From NCBI GenBank assembly GCA_035296965.1, contig DATGZX010000304.1, positions 1 through 26,178 on the forward strand: DNA of 26,178 bases, in the 5' to 3' direction. The notes beneath the pieces are model-generated. The model saw only the letters and a list, made by a program, of their open reading frames with translations, had not been told where the DNA came from and did no database searches. Each line of letters opens with the position of its first letter. Within the stretch, counting starts at the first letter, position 1. This document shows positions 9,532-18,900 of the stretch, in pieces. The stretch comes from DATGZX01 sp035296965 (GTDB taxonomy: Bacteria; Planctomycetota; Planctomycetia; Gemmatales; Gemmataceae). The translations under genes and the position numbers were made by a program.

Positions 9532-9547
9532 TTGCCAATTTGCCAAT
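9532..9547. promoter_or_regulatory. Tandem TTGCCAAT octamers at the divergent promoter
   Basis: Two perfect direct TTGCCAAT copies (9532-9539, 9540-9547) sit directly upstream of the regulator's ATG. On the minus strand a TTGACA (9565-9560) lies 12 nt beyond them, so the octamers would overlap the -10 region. This is a plausible operator for autoregulation and possibly for the dehydratase on the other side. It is inferred from position alone. Confidence 0.35.
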
Positions 9548-9596
9548 CGCCTAATTGAATGTCAAGGGACAATCTGCCGTGGGGAGGCGCTGGCTA

Positions 9597-10544
9597 ATGA
9601 TTCCTGAGAGCACGATCGATCAAAAACGGATCGAAGCAACGGAGCAGGTCATCAGGCCTTACATCCGTCGGACCCCGGTAGTCCAGGTGGCCGGTCCTGA
9701 GTTTGGTCTGGGGGCGGTCACGCTGGCCCTGAAGCTGGAATCGCTCCAGCATTCCGGCTCCTTCAAGGCGCGCGGGGCCTTCGCCAACCTGCTCTTGCGC
9801 AAGGTCCCGCAGGCCGGCGTCGTTGCAGCCTCGGGCGGTAATCACGGTGCCGCGGTAGCCTATGCGGCCATGAAGGTCGGCGTGCCGGCGAAGATCTTTG
9901 TGCCCAAGGTTTCCTCCCCGGCCAAGATCGAACGCATCCGCCAGTATGGGGCAGACCTTACCGTGGTAGGCGAGCGCTATGCCGACGCACTTGCCGCCAG
10001 CGAATCATGGGCTGCCGAGTCCGGCGCATTGCCGGTCCATGCGTTTGACCAATGCGAAACTCTGCTCGGCCAGGGAACCCTGGCACTGGAACTCCAGCAG
10101 CAAGAGGGTGATCTGGATACCGTGCTTGTCGCCGTGGGCGGCGGAGGGCTCATTGGCGGGATCGCTGCCTGGTACACTGGTCGAATCAAGGTGATCGGCG
10201 TCGAACCGGAGGGAGCTCCGACGCTCTATCAAGCGCTTGCGGCCGGACGTCCTGTCGATGCGGACGCAGGAAGCATCGCCGCGGACTCGCTCGCTCCCAG
10301 GCGCGTCGGCGAGCTAATGTTTCCCATCGCGCGCGAGCATGTGGATCGTGTCGTTTTGGTCACGGACGACGCTATCCGCACCGCTCAGGAGAGCCTGTGG
10401 CGAATCCTGCGCATCGTCGCAGAACCGGGTGGTGCGGCCGCATTCGCAGCCCTTCTTTCGAGTCGTTACCAGCCTCGGGCCAACGAGCGGGTAGCCATCA
10501 TTATCAGCGGCGGCAACACAGTAGCCGTGGACTTCAGTCGATGA
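9597..10544 (+). CDS. PLP-dependent threonine/serine dehydratase
   Basis: This 315-aa enzyme is a fold-type II PLP protein of the threonine dehydratase/serine racemase group. The PLP lysine is Lys57 in GSFKARGA, the phosphate-binding loop is GGGGLIGG (about 181-188), and the substrate loop ASGGNHG spans about 78-84. A closing SGGNT lies near the C-terminus. There is no C-terminal ACT regulatory domain, so it is the short, catabolic-type form. Threonine or serine deamination to a 2-oxoacid is most likely; serine racemase or 3-hydroxyaspartate ammonia-lyase are alternatives. I chose ATG 9597, with GGGGAGG about 9 nt upstream, over a TTG at 9555. RidA is nearby on the opposite strand. Confidence 0.92.
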   Translation: MIPESTIDQKRIEATEQVIRPYIRRTPVVQVAGPEFGLGAVTLALKLESLQHSGSFKARGAFANLLLRKVPQAGVVAASGGNHGAAVAYAAMKVGVPAKIFVPKVSSPAKIERIRQYGADLTVVGERYADALAASESWAAESGALPVHAFDQCETLLGQGTLALELQQQEGDLDTVLVAVGGGGLIGGIAAWYTGRIKVIGVEPEGAPTLYQALAAGRPVDADAGSIAADSLAPRRVGELMFPIAREHVDRVVLVTDDAIRTAQESLWRILRIVAEPGGAAAFAALLSSRYQPRANERVAIIISGGNTVAVDFSR

Positions 10545-10566
10545 GTGGATGATCACGAAAACTTCA

Positions 10567-10582
10567 TGGGCCAAGTGGCCCA
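10567..10582. terminator. Small hairpin after the dehydratase gene
   Basis: TGGGCC and GGCCCA form a perfect 6-bp stem with an AAGT loop 23 nt after the stop codon. No U-tract follows, so factor-independent termination is doubtful. Confidence 0.25.
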
Positions 10583-10683
10583 AAACGTGTTTAGCGCTAG
10601 ACGTTTGAGACAATCCACATTACCGTAATTATCTCGCCTGTACCCGTGCCTTGGAAAGTGATCGCCCTGATTCGAGGCCACCT

Positions 10684-13206
10684 ATGCAACGCTTCGTTGG
10701 CTGTGTTGTCGCACTTCTATGCCATGGCGTCGTTTTGCTAGCCGGCGCAGCGGACTCTTCCAAGTCGGCGCCGCAGGAGAAATCGGCTGTGCCGCCCCTG
10801 GTTCTGCCGGGCGTCCAGCCGAATGGCGAAGTGCTGTTGCCGAATCAGTGGTCTCTTCGACCCGCCGGCCGCCAACTTCAGCTCGGCGATTTTGCCGTCA
10901 ACATCGCGCTGCACCCCAGCGGACGCTGGCTCGCCGTATTGCATGCCGGCTACGGAATTCATGAAATCTTCACCGTTGACCTGAAAGGGATCCGGCAAAA
11001 GGTCGTTTGCCGCGTTGCCCTCGATCAAGCATTCTATGGGCTCTGCTTTTCGCCCGACGGCAAGCGCGTGTTCGCCAGTGGCGGCGAGTTCGAAGTAGTC
11101 CATGCGTTCGACTTTGAGAATGGCTACCTTTCCGGCGCCAAGCAGATTCCGGTCGCTCCCATTGCGGAGAAATTCGTGTCCGGTGGAGTAGCCATTGATT
11201 CGGCTGGGAAGACGCTCTTCGTCGCCGGAACCTGGGGCGGGGCGGTCTGTATCCTGCCGCTGGAGTCGCCCAAGGAGCGGACCACCATTACCCTGGGGAA
11301 CGATAGCTATCCCTACACTTGTCTTCCTGATCCGTCCGGACGGCGCTTGTACGTCAGCCTCTGGAATCGTGCCGCGGTTGCCGTCGTGGACCTCGATCAG
11401 AAGACCCTGGTCACGACCTGGGCCACCGAGCGCCACCCGACGGAAATGGTCCTGTCTCCGAACGGCAAGACCCTTTTCGTGGCCTGCGCCAATTCGACCA
11501 AGGTGTCTGTCCTGGATACCGCCACCGGCAAGGGACTCGAAACCATTGGCTGTTCGCTCTATCCGAGCGCTCCTTCTGGAAACACACCCAACAGTCTGTG
11601 CTTGACTCCGGACGGCGAGATGCTGTTCGTGGCCAACGCGGATGCGAACAATCTCGCTGCCTTCGCGATCTCGCCAAAAGGGAACGCGCCGGCCAGGCCG
11701 CTGGGATTCATACCGGTCGGCTGGTATCCGACCTCGGTGCGCTATAACCCTGCGGACAAGCGCCTCTATGTCGCCAATGGCAAGGGCATCATGCCCCTGG
11801 CTAATCCGCAGGGCCCCAACCCGCTTTTGCCGCGAAATCAAACCACGCGGGAGTACATTGGGAGTCTTTTGCACGGGACGCTGAGCAGCATCGACCTGCC
11901 GACTCCGGAGAAGATGGCTGCTTATAGCCGCGAGGCGTATGCCTGTAGTCCTCTTAAGCCCGGTCAGGAAGTGACAGTGGCCGTTCCGCCGGGCAATCCA
12001 ATCCCGGCGAAAGTCGGCGACTCCAGCCCGATCAAGCACTGCATCTACATCATCAAGGAAAATCGGACCTACGATCAAGTGCTGGGCGACATGCGCGAGG
12101 GCAACGGCGATCCGAGCCTGTGCATATTCCCGGAGCGAGTTACGCCGAACCACCATCGCCTCGCCCGTGAGTTCGTTCTTCTGGACAATTTCTATGTCGA
12201 TGGCGAAGTCTCTGCCGACGGCCATGAGTGGTCGATGGGCGCCTATGCCACGGATTTCGTGGAAAAGGTGTGGCCGCTGAATTATCGCGGCGGCCCGCGT
12301 AGTAAGCTCGCCACTTATCCGAGCGAAGGGGTCCTGGACGAAATCGCCCGGCCCGCAGGCGGCTACATTTGGGACCGATGCGCTGCCGCCGGAATCAGTT
12401 ACCGCAGCTACGGCGAATGGATCGAAAACGGTAAGACGCTGAAGGACCCCGGGATCGCTCGAGTTGCTGCACTCAAGGATCATTTCGATCCCTGGTTCCG
12501 TGGCTTCGATATGGATTACCCGGACCAGAAACGTGCCGATCGTTTGCTGGAAGAATTGGCCCGCTTCGAGCGTGAAGATTCCCTCCCGCGTCTGATGATT
12601 GTTCGATTGCCAAACGATCACACGTCGGGCACCCGTCCGCGCAAACCGACGCCGACGGCTTTCCTGGCCGACAATGACCTTGCACTGGGACGCCTAGTCG
12701 AGGCGATCTCGAAAAGCAAATTCTGGAAAGACACGGCCATTTTCGTGATCGAAGATGATGCGCAGAACGGGTCCGATCATGTCGATGCCCATCGGACGGT
12801 TGCCCTCGTCATCAGCCCCTACACGAAGCACCGGCACGTCGACTCTTCCCTCTACTCCACCAGCAGCATGTTGCGCACGATGGAACTCATTCTGGCGCTG
12901 AAGCCGATGAGTCAGTTCGATGCCGCCGCCCGGCCGATGTACCAATCATTCCAGAGCAAACCGGATCTGCGGCCCTATCAGCACGTCCAACCGCAAGTCG
13001 ATCTGTCCGAGACCAACAAGGCCACGGCCTGGGGCGCGAAGATGTCCGAAGGATTTGACCTGACCAAGGAAGATGCGGTGGATGATTTGCTGCTTAACGA
13101 AGTTATTTGGCGCTCGGTCCGAGGCCCGGATTCACGCATGCCGCCGCCGGTGCGCGCCGCCTTTGTGTTTCCGCACCTGAAGACCGGCAAAGACGCCGAC
13201 GATTGA
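10684..13206 (+). CDS. YncE-like beta-propeller / phosphoesterase fusion, secreted
   Basis: This 840-aa protein starts with a signal peptide (RFVGCVVALLCHGVVLLAGAA). Residues about 60-400 hold YVTN/YncE-type propeller repeats (PSGRWLAVLHAG, SPNGKTLFVACANSTKVSVLD, TPDGEMLFVANADANNLA). From about residue 450 there is an alkaline-phosphatase-superfamily phosphoesterase domain with the ENRTYDQVLGD motif at 459-469, a DNFYVDGEVSADGHEWS block, and FVIEDDAQNGSDHVDAHR near 687-704 with likely metal ligands. Such proteins are annotated as bifunctional YncE/alkaline phosphatase; the substrate is not known. ATG 10684 follows GAGG at 6 nt; an upstream TTG at 10651 would put a charged stretch before the signal peptide. 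It is transcribed alone. Confidence 0.92.
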   Translation: MQRFVGCVVALLCHGVVLLAGAADSSKSAPQEKSAVPPLVLPGVQPNGEVLLPNQWSLRPAGRQLQLGDFAVNIALHPSGRWLAVLHAGYGIHEIFTVDLKGIRQKVVCRVALDQAFYGLCFSPDGKRVFASGGEFEVVHAFDFENGYLSGAKQIPVAPIAEKFVSGGVAIDSAGKTLFVAGTWGGAVCILPLESPKERTTITLGNDSYPYTCLPDPSGRRLYVSLWNRAAVAVVDLDQKTLVTTWATERHPTEMVLSPNGKTLFVACANSTKVSVLDTATGKGLETIGCSLYPSAPSGNTPNSLCLTPDGEMLFVANADANNLAAFAISPKGNAPARPLGFIPVGWYPTSVRYNPADKRLYVANGKGIMPLANPQGPNPLLPRNQTTREYIGSLLHGTLSSIDLPTPEKMAAYSREAYACSPLKPGQEVTVAVPPGNPIPAKVGDSSPIKHCIYIIKENRTYDQVLGDMREGNGDPSLCIFPERVTPNHHRLAREFVLLDNFYVDGEVSADGHEWSMGAYATDFVEKVWPLNYRGGPRSKLATYPSEGVLDEIARPAGGYIWDRCAAAGISYRSYGEWIENGKTLKDPGIARVAALKDHFDPWFRGFDMDYPDQKRADRLLEELARFEREDSLPRLMIVRLPNDHTSGTRPRKPTPTAFLADNDLALGRLVEAISKSKFWKDTAIFVIEDDAQNGSDHVDAHRTVALVISPYTKHRHVDSSLYSTSSMLRTMELILALKPMSQFDAAARPMYQSFQSKPDLRPYQHVQPQVDLSETNKATAWGAKMSEGFDLTKEDAVDDLLLNEVIWRSVRGPDSRMPPPVRAAFVFPHLKTGKDADD

Positions 13207-13227
13207 GGTGACACCCTCCACGAACTT

Positions 13228-13253
13228 CAGCTGACGAATGCTCTTGTCAGCTG
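13228..13253. terminator. CAGCTGAC / GTCAGCTG hairpin after the phosphoesterase gene
   Basis: Perfect 8-bp arms (13228-13235, 13246-13253) flank a 10-nt loop 21 nt after the stop. There is no U-tract. The right arm contains the -35 hexamer of the next promoter, so the stem could also influence initiation there. Confidence 0.4.
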
Positions 13254-13271
13254 CCGAGCGCCGGTTATAAT
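13244..13271 (+). promoter_or_regulatory. Sigma70-type promoter of the TPR gene
   Basis: TTGTCA (13244-13249), a 16-nt spacer and a perfect TATAAT (13266-13271) lie 52 nt before the ATG of the TPR gene. This is the best-matching promoter in the window. Confidence 0.65.
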
Positions 13272-13323
13272 CTGACTCCGCGGAGCGGTTTGCTTCAGAT
13301 ATCTGCTGCATGGAGGCGGCATC

Positions 13324-14115
13324 ATGTCTGCGACACTCAATCTCGTACACGGTCTGTTAGCGCGGGGGAGTTTGCTCCACGAGCTGGGGCGGACTGCTGA
13401 TGCCTACAAGGTCCTCACCGGCTTGGTCGGCCTTGGGGAAGTTCCACCCGGAGTCGCCCAGGAAGCCCATTTTCGCCTGGCAGAGATCGATCTCGGTCAT
13501 CGCGATTACCACCGGGCTCGGCGTCATCTTGCCGCCGCGCTCATGCATTGCCCAGATAACGCCCGCTATCATTTCGTGATGGCCAGCATTCTTGATCAAG
13601 ACGAAGAGGCGGATCCACAGAAAGCCTACGAACACTATCGCCGGTCGCTCCAGCTCGACCCCGACCAGGCCGGTTGTCTTGGCGATTTCGGGCTGCTGGC
13701 TCTGTCGCTGGGGGACGCGGACGAAGGTCTGCAAGCGCTCCGGCGCGCGGTCGAACTTGCACCGGACGATCCGGAGACAGTCGGCAAATTGGTGGAGGGG
13801 CTCTCCGAACTCGACCAGGCAAACGAAGCCCGCCGCGTCTTGTGGGCGGCGTTGTTCCGGAATCCACGACATGCGGGCTTCCGCAAACTGTGGAGCGATT
13901 TTCAATTCCAGCAACTTTACACGGCGCAGGAGGCAGCGCGGCCCGCTCCCCAGGCGGCCGCGGAACGTCCCGTCGTTCTGCCTTTTATTCGATTGGCGCC
14001 TCACACCTTGCCCAAGATCGGCGGCCAAAAGGTGGTTCGCAAGGACAGACAGTCCGTACCGCCGCCGCCGCACTCTCCAAGTCCAAAGGGTCTACCGGGG
14101 AAAAGACGCGCCTAG
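13324..14115 (+). CDS. Tetratricopeptide repeat protein
   Basis: This 263-aa protein contains about four to five TPR units between residues 8 and 185. Examples are AHFRLAEIDLGHRDYHRARRH, KAYEHYRRSLQLDPDQAGCL and GLQALRRAVELAPDDPETVG, with the typical A/G-x-x-Y/F and P signatures. The C-terminal 60 residues are Pro/Ala/Lys-rich and probably disordered. There is no signal peptide or membrane segment, so it is likely a cytoplasmic scaffold. The start follows GGAGG at about 8 nt and a strong promoter. No catalytic domain is present and the partner is unknown. A repeat-filled, gene-free block follows. Confidence 0.88.
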   Translation: MSATLNLVHGLLARGSLLHELGRTADAYKVLTGLVGLGEVPPGVAQEAHFRLAEIDLGHRDYHRARRHLAAALMHCPDNARYHFVMASILDQDEEADPQKAYEHYRRSLQLDPDQAGCLGDFGLLALSLGDADEGLQALRRAVELAPDDPETVGKLVEGLSELDQANEARRVLWAALFRNPRHAGFRKLWSDFQFQQLYTAQEAARPAPQAAAERPVVLPFIRLAPHTLPKIGGQKVVRKDRQSVPPPPHSPSPKGLPGKRRA

Positions 14116-14166
14116 TGCGCCCTCGCGTCGGGTGTCCCACTCGAGTTTGGCATTCGCCCATGGGCT

Positions 14167-14194
14167 CCCTCTCCCGAGTACTCAAGGGAGAGGG
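14167..14194. repeat. CTCTCCC hairpin repeat, second copy
   Basis: CCCTCTCCC (14167-14175) and GGGAGAGGG (14186-14194) are perfectly complementary. The loop carries GAGTAC, as in the copy at 39-68. It lies 51 nt after the TPR stop. Confidence 0.65.
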
Positions 14195-14205
14195 GGCCGG
14201 GGTCA

Positions 14206-14346
14206 GGGATTCAGCTTGCAACGCCTCCTCACGCCACCCTCTCCCCCGGAGTATTGAACTCTACACAAGTTCGAGTCCTTCCCCGTTTTGACGCTGCAAG
14301 CTTTACACAACAAAGCCCAGGATCGCGGTACTCCGCGCACGCTGGC
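14206..14346 (+). repeat. Left arm of a 141-bp imperfect inverted repeat
   Basis: This arm is the reverse complement, with mismatches, of 14599-14739. Shared blocks include CCTCACGCCACCCTCTCCC, CTACACAAGTTCGAGTCCTT, ACACAACAAAGCCCAGG and GCGGTACTCCGCGCAC. The stem A part in this arm has decayed (GACGCTGCAAGCTTT). Confidence 0.8.
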
Positions 14347-14380
14347 ACGGCAGCCCCGAGGAGAAGAGAGACCGTGGCCT

Positions 14381-14472
14381 GCCGGGCATTTACGCCGTAG
14401 GCGTTGCACCGCACAGCCCGGGGTCTGCCGGGCATTTACGCCGTAGGCGTTGCACCGCACAGCCCAGGGTCG
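14381..14472 (+). repeat. 46-bp tandem duplication carrying stem A
   Basis: Copies 14381-14426 and 14427-14472 differ at 2 of 46 positions. Each contains ACGCC-GTA-GGCGT (14392-14404 and 14438-14450) and the linker TTGCACCGCACAGCCC. The second continues into a full stem B: CCCAGGGT with CGCGG (14463-14475) pairing with CCGCG and ACCCTGGG (14480-14493). Confidence 0.85.
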
Positions 14473-14598
14473 CGGTACTCCGCGCACCCTGGGTTGCGCG
14501 ACCCCAGATAGTTTTTCTACCCTGAAAGGGTTGCCCCGGTCGACGCGCCCGAATCGCTTTGACCCCTTCAGGGTGAACGTGGAAGTTTCGGCGTTGAA

Positions 14599-14739
14599 CC
14601 CAGGGTGCGCGGAGTACCGCGACCCTGGGCTTTGTTGTGTAACGCCTACAGCGTTAAAGCCAGGAAGGACTCGAACTTGTGTAGATACCTATACTTCGAG
14701 GGAGAGGGTGGCGTGAGGAGGGGTTGTAAGCTGAAACCC
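14599..14739 (-). repeat. Right arm of a 141-bp imperfect inverted repeat
   Basis: This is the partner of 14206-14346. It carries an intact stem B (CCCAGGGT 14599-14606 with ACCCTGGG 14632-14639) and a nearly intact stem A (ACGCC-TAC-AGCGT 14642-14654), then the GAGGGAGAGGGTGGCGTGAG block. The spacer between the arms is 252 bp. Confidence 0.8.
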
Positions 14740-14807
14740 TGGCCCCCAGCCCCTCTCCCTTCGGACTTCGGAAGCGAGCCAAGAACTCTGCGCGCCCCTC
14801 ATGTAGT

Positions 14808-14831
14808 CCATAATAAGGATGGCTATTATGG
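14808..14831. promoter_or_regulatory. CCATAATA / TATTATGG palindrome upstream of the ABC gene
   Basis: Perfect 8-bp AT-rich arms flank an 8-nt centre, 118 nt before the ATPase start. An operator or promoter-region palindrome is possible; no clear -35/-10 pair was found. Confidence 0.3.
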
Positions 14832-14949
14832 AGAAGATTGCGCATCGAAGAAAAATGAATGAAGGGCAACTCATTGCCTGAAACCGCCTGTCGAGCCAAC
14901 AGGTACTTCAAGACGAACGGTATCCTGGACCCTCAACGAAAGGTACTCC

Positions 14950-15852
14950 ATGTTAAGCGTGCGTGAACTCGTCAAGGTGTATCCCGGTCCAGTTGCAGCG
15001 CTGCAGGGGATCGACCTGGATGTGCCCAATGGGATGTTCGGCCTCCTGGGACCCAATGGGGCGGGCAAGACGACCTTCATGCGCATCCTCGCCGGGTTGC
15101 TCGAGCCGACCTCCGGTCGCGTGACTCTCGACGGCGAGGAGGTGCTGGGGCATCCGGAGCGGATTTGGGCCCGGCTCGGTTATTTGCCCCAGGATTTTGG
15201 TTTCTACCCGCATCTGACCGGTGAAGCGATGCTCGCCCACCTTCTGAGGTTGAAGGGAGTAGGCGCGCCCGGCGGGATCAAGAAACTCTGTCGGGAGCTG
15301 CTGGAACGCGTCAATCTCACGTTTGCTGCGGGTCGCAAGGTAAAAACCTATTCGGGAGGCATGCGTCAGCGGCTGGGTCTCGCACAAGCATTGGCCGGTG
15401 ACCCGCGCCTGATCATTGTGGACGAGCCGACTGCGGGTCTCGATCCGGAGGAACGCCTGCGCTTCTATTACTTGCTCGCTGAATTGGCGGAAAACCGCAT
15501 TGTGATCATGTCGACGCACATCGTCGAAGATGTCGCGGTCCTTTGCTCCCGCTTTGCCGTGATTCGCAATGGCCGGCTGGTTGCCGAAACCACACCCAGC
15601 GAGGCCCGAGGTGCGCTTGCAGGATCGATCTATGAAGGCACGGCAAGTGCGGCAGAGCTGGCCACTTTGCGTCGTACTCATTGCGTGAGCCAGGCCCTTC
15701 TGGTCGAAGGTAAAAATCGAGTGCGCATCCACGACAGGGCCGGCAATCCTCCCGAGGGATTCATCCCCGTGCCACCCACCCTGGAAGACGCGTATTTGAT
15801 CATGATGCACACATACGCCGGTGTGGAACACGACCAGCGCGTGGTCGCCTAA
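14950..15852 (+). CDS. ABC transporter ATP-binding protein
   Basis: This 300-aa ATPase has Walker A GPNGAGKT (34-41), a Q-loop at Gln81 (YLPQDFGF), the signature SGGMRQ (135-140), Walker B LIIVDE (154-159) with the D-loop AGLD, and the switch His190 (STHIVED). The C-terminal 80 residues form the extra domain seen in ABC-2-type exporter ATPases. It powers the permease-peptidase fusion that starts 83 bp downstream; an operon is likely. ATG 14950 follows GAAAGG at about 7 nt. The transported substrate is unknown. It lies directly after the repeat block. Confidence 0.95.
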   Translation: MLSVRELVKVYPGPVAALQGIDLDVPNGMFGLLGPNGAGKTTFMRILAGLLEPTSGRVTLDGEEVLGHPERIWARLGYLPQDFGFYPHLTGEAMLAHLLRLKGVGAPGGIKKLCRELLERVNLTFAAGRKVKTYSGGMRQRLGLAQALAGDPRLIIVDEPTAGLDPEERLRFYYLLAELAENRIVIMSTHIVEDVAVLCSRFAVIRNGRLVAETTPSEARGALAGSIYEGTASAAELATLRRTHCVSQALLVEGKNRVRIHDRAGNPPEGFIPVPPTLEDAYLIMMHTYAGVEHDQRVVA

Positions 15853-15935
15853 CCAGCAGCACTTGGCGTATTCATGCCGTAGGGTTCCATTCCCTCGGCG
15901 CTTCCGAACAGTCGCCTCGCATCGGGAGATCGTTG

Positions 15936-18900
15936 ATGAGTCCGAAACGCCTGTTTAGCGTGTTTCGTCTGGAGATGGGTCAGAACGTGCGTCGGCCGAT
16001 CTTTTGGATCCTAATGCTCGCGCTCGGGCTAACGGCATATGGACTGTCGACGGGCGACATGATGATTACCTCGGGCGACAGCACAGTGGGTGGTAAAAAG
16101 GCCTGGATCACCTCCGAGTTCGCCGTTGCCCAGATGATGACCATGGTTTTCCCCCTTTTTTACTCGTTCTTTATCGCCGTGGTGGCGGGCATGTCCGTCA
16201 TTCACGACGACGAGCTCAAGGTAGGCGAGTTGCTCCACGCGACCTCACTTCGGCCGTCGGAATACGTTTGGGGTAAATTCCTGGCGATCCTTGCCTCATT
16301 TGTGGCCGTGGTGTTCCTTCACTTGCTCTTTGCTGTGTATTTCAATCACGAGTTTCCCAACGTCAAATCATCGGAAATACGTGGTGATTGCTTCGTCGGG
16401 AATTACTTGCGGCCAACGTGCGTGTTCGTCTTGCCAATGCTGGTATTCTTGGCTGGAACAGCCTTTGCCGTCGGAGAGATGACGCGCAAGCCGATTTTGG
16501 TTTTTGTTTTGCCGGTCGCTCTGCTCTTGGCATGCGGGTTTTTCCTTTGGGAATGGGCGCCTACGTGGCTCGACCCACGCATCGACCGGGCTCTCATGCT
16601 TGTGGACCCGGCGGGGTTTCGCTGGTTGAAGCAGACCTGGCTGAAGATCGACCGAGGCGTCGATTTTTATAACCATGCGACCATCCAGTTCGACGTGCCT
16701 TTCCTGGCCAGTCGATGTGCTTTTCTGGTGGTTGGTCTGCTCCTCGTCTTCTTGAGTCAGCGCCATTTGACAGCTGTCGTGCGCGGATCAAGACAGAGCG
16801 CGCGGCGGTCGATTCTAAGCTTCTTGCGCAAGAGCAGAGCCGCCGGCGTCAGAGGCGGTGCGGACAATGACCAGGTGCAGGCGACGCCACCCGAACGCGC
16901 ATTAGTCGCCCTCGGCATGTATTCGGTAGCTCCGGGACTATTTCGGGGAATTTTCGAGGTGGCCAGGATCGAGGTTCGGGGGCTACGCAGTCAGCCCGGT
17001 TTGTATCTGTTCGTTCCGCTCATCCTTTTGCAAACCATTGGGACGAGTCTCGTATCCGTCGGCGTCTTCGACACGCCCCTCTGGATGACGCCGGGGACCC
17101 TGGCCGTCGGCTGCATGAACACGCTCACGCTCCTTATCTGCCTCTTGCTGCTCTTCTATACCGTGGAATCGTTGCAGCGTGAACGGCACACGCTTTTTGC
17201 CTCGATTCACCATGCGACTCCCGTGCAGACGGCGTCCATTCTTTTTGGCAAGTCGATTGCCAATAGCATTGTGGGGGCTGTGATCCTGCTCGCTGCACTG
17301 ATCGGCTGCGCCATCGTTTTGCTCGTACAAGGTCGCGTCGAATTCGCGTTGAGACCCTTCCTGCTTACCTGGGCGTTGCTGCTGCCGGTGACCTTCTTCG
17401 GCTGGACGGCCTTCACCATGGCGGTGCTGGCCGTCACGCGCAACCGCTACACGACCTATGGGATCTGCCTGGGGGCGTTGATCTTCACCGGCTACCGGCA
17501 GCTCACGGGGCACATGAACTGGGTGGGCAACTGGGACCTGTGGAGCGTGCTGCGCTGGAGCGACATGCAAGTGTTCGAGCTCGACGGCCGAGCGCTCCTC
17601 TTGAACCGGATCATGGTCCTTGGCCTGGGAGTGTTCTTCACTGCATTGGCAGTGCGTTGGTTTCCCAGGAGGGAACTCGATGCCGGGCGCACCCTGCAGC
17701 GGTTCTATCCGCTGCCCTTGCTAAAAACGGCCCTGCGCTTGCTTCCCTATGCTTTGGTCCCCCTAGCGGCAGGCATCATGCTCTGGCTTACGGTGTACCA
17801 AGGGTTCGAGGGCGATGCGGCGAAGAAAAGGGAGAAAGACTACTGGCGAAAGAACCTGGCAACCTGGAAGGACGCGCCTACCCCTGCACTCACAGCCGTG
17901 GATTTGAACGTGGATCTGGAGCCGAGTCGCCGCTGGCTGCACGTGCGCGGCCAGTTCGACCTCCGCAATCACCGAGACATCGAACTCGTCCAAATTCCGC
18001 TGACGGGCGGCGATCATTGGGAGGAACTCCAGTGGACGATGAATGGCGAGAAGTACGAACCGGAAAACAGGCAACATCTCTTCGTATTCACGCCGCCCAA
18101 ACCGTTGAAACGGGGAGACAAGCTGCAGATCGGCTTCGAATACCACGGCACGTTTCCACACGGCGTAACCAAGAATGGAGGCTCGAAATCCGAATTCATC
18201 CTGCCGTCCGCGGTAGTGCTCACGGCATTCACCCCCAGCTTTGTCCCTGTGCTTGGTTACGTCGAGGAAATCGGGATCGATGAAGATAACCATTATGACA
18301 AACGCGTCTGGCCTGAAAAGTGGTACGAAGGGATCACGGATGTAGGCTCAGGCCTCGCGCTGCCGTTCACAACTCGTATGCGCATCACGGCCCCGGCAGA
18401 ATTCACGCTAAATTCCGTGGGCACGCGCGTCAGCGATACGGTCGAGGATGGGAAGCGAACAACCGTCTGGCAAAGCGATCACCCGCTGCGCTTCTTCAAT
18501 ATCGTTGCCGGCCGCTGGGCCGAGAAACGCGGCAAGGATACGGTCGTCTATTATTATCCCGGCCACACTTACAACATCGACGAGATTTCCGAGGCCCTGG
18601 ACGCCGCCCGCCACTACTATTCCGAGTGGTTCTATCCTTATCCGTGGCAAGAGCTAAAGCTGAGCGAATTCCCGAATCTAGCCAGTTATGCCCAGGGTTT
18701 TGGCACGAACATTACGTTCTCGGAAGGCATCGGTTTCCTCACGAAGAGTGAGCCGAAGACTGATCTTGCGTTCATGGTCACCGCGCATGAGGCGGCGCAC
18801 CAGTGGTGGGGAAACATCCTTCTGCCCGGAAGAGGCCCTGGCTGCAACATTCTGTCGGAGGGGATGGCCCACTTCTCGACCATGCTGCTCTTCGACCAGG

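Larger units (their letters stand above)
14116..14949. other. Gene-free repeat block
   Basis: There is no supported gene in these 834 bp. Short open frames on both strands merely read through the repeats. The block contains a CTCTCCC hairpin, a 141-bp imperfect inverted pair, a 46-bp tandem duplication carrying the two-hairpin unit, a small CCCTGAAAGGG inverted pair (14520-14530 with 14562-14574) and an 8-bp hairpin near the ABC gene. Confidence 0.75.

Noticed and set aside
10738..12621. 627-codon open frame on the minus strand opposite the phosphoesterase gene
   Set aside because: It is a shadow of a well-supported secreted protein; its translation is rich in Arg/Gly/His with no domain pattern.
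14381..14660. Possible CRISPR array because of repeated 46-bp units
   Set aside because: The units are directly adjacent without spacers, occur in both orientations, and no cas gene is nearby.
14953..15831. 292-codon antisense frame opposite the ABC ATPase
   Set aside because: All ABC motifs are on the plus strand; the antisense frame is a codon-bias shadow.
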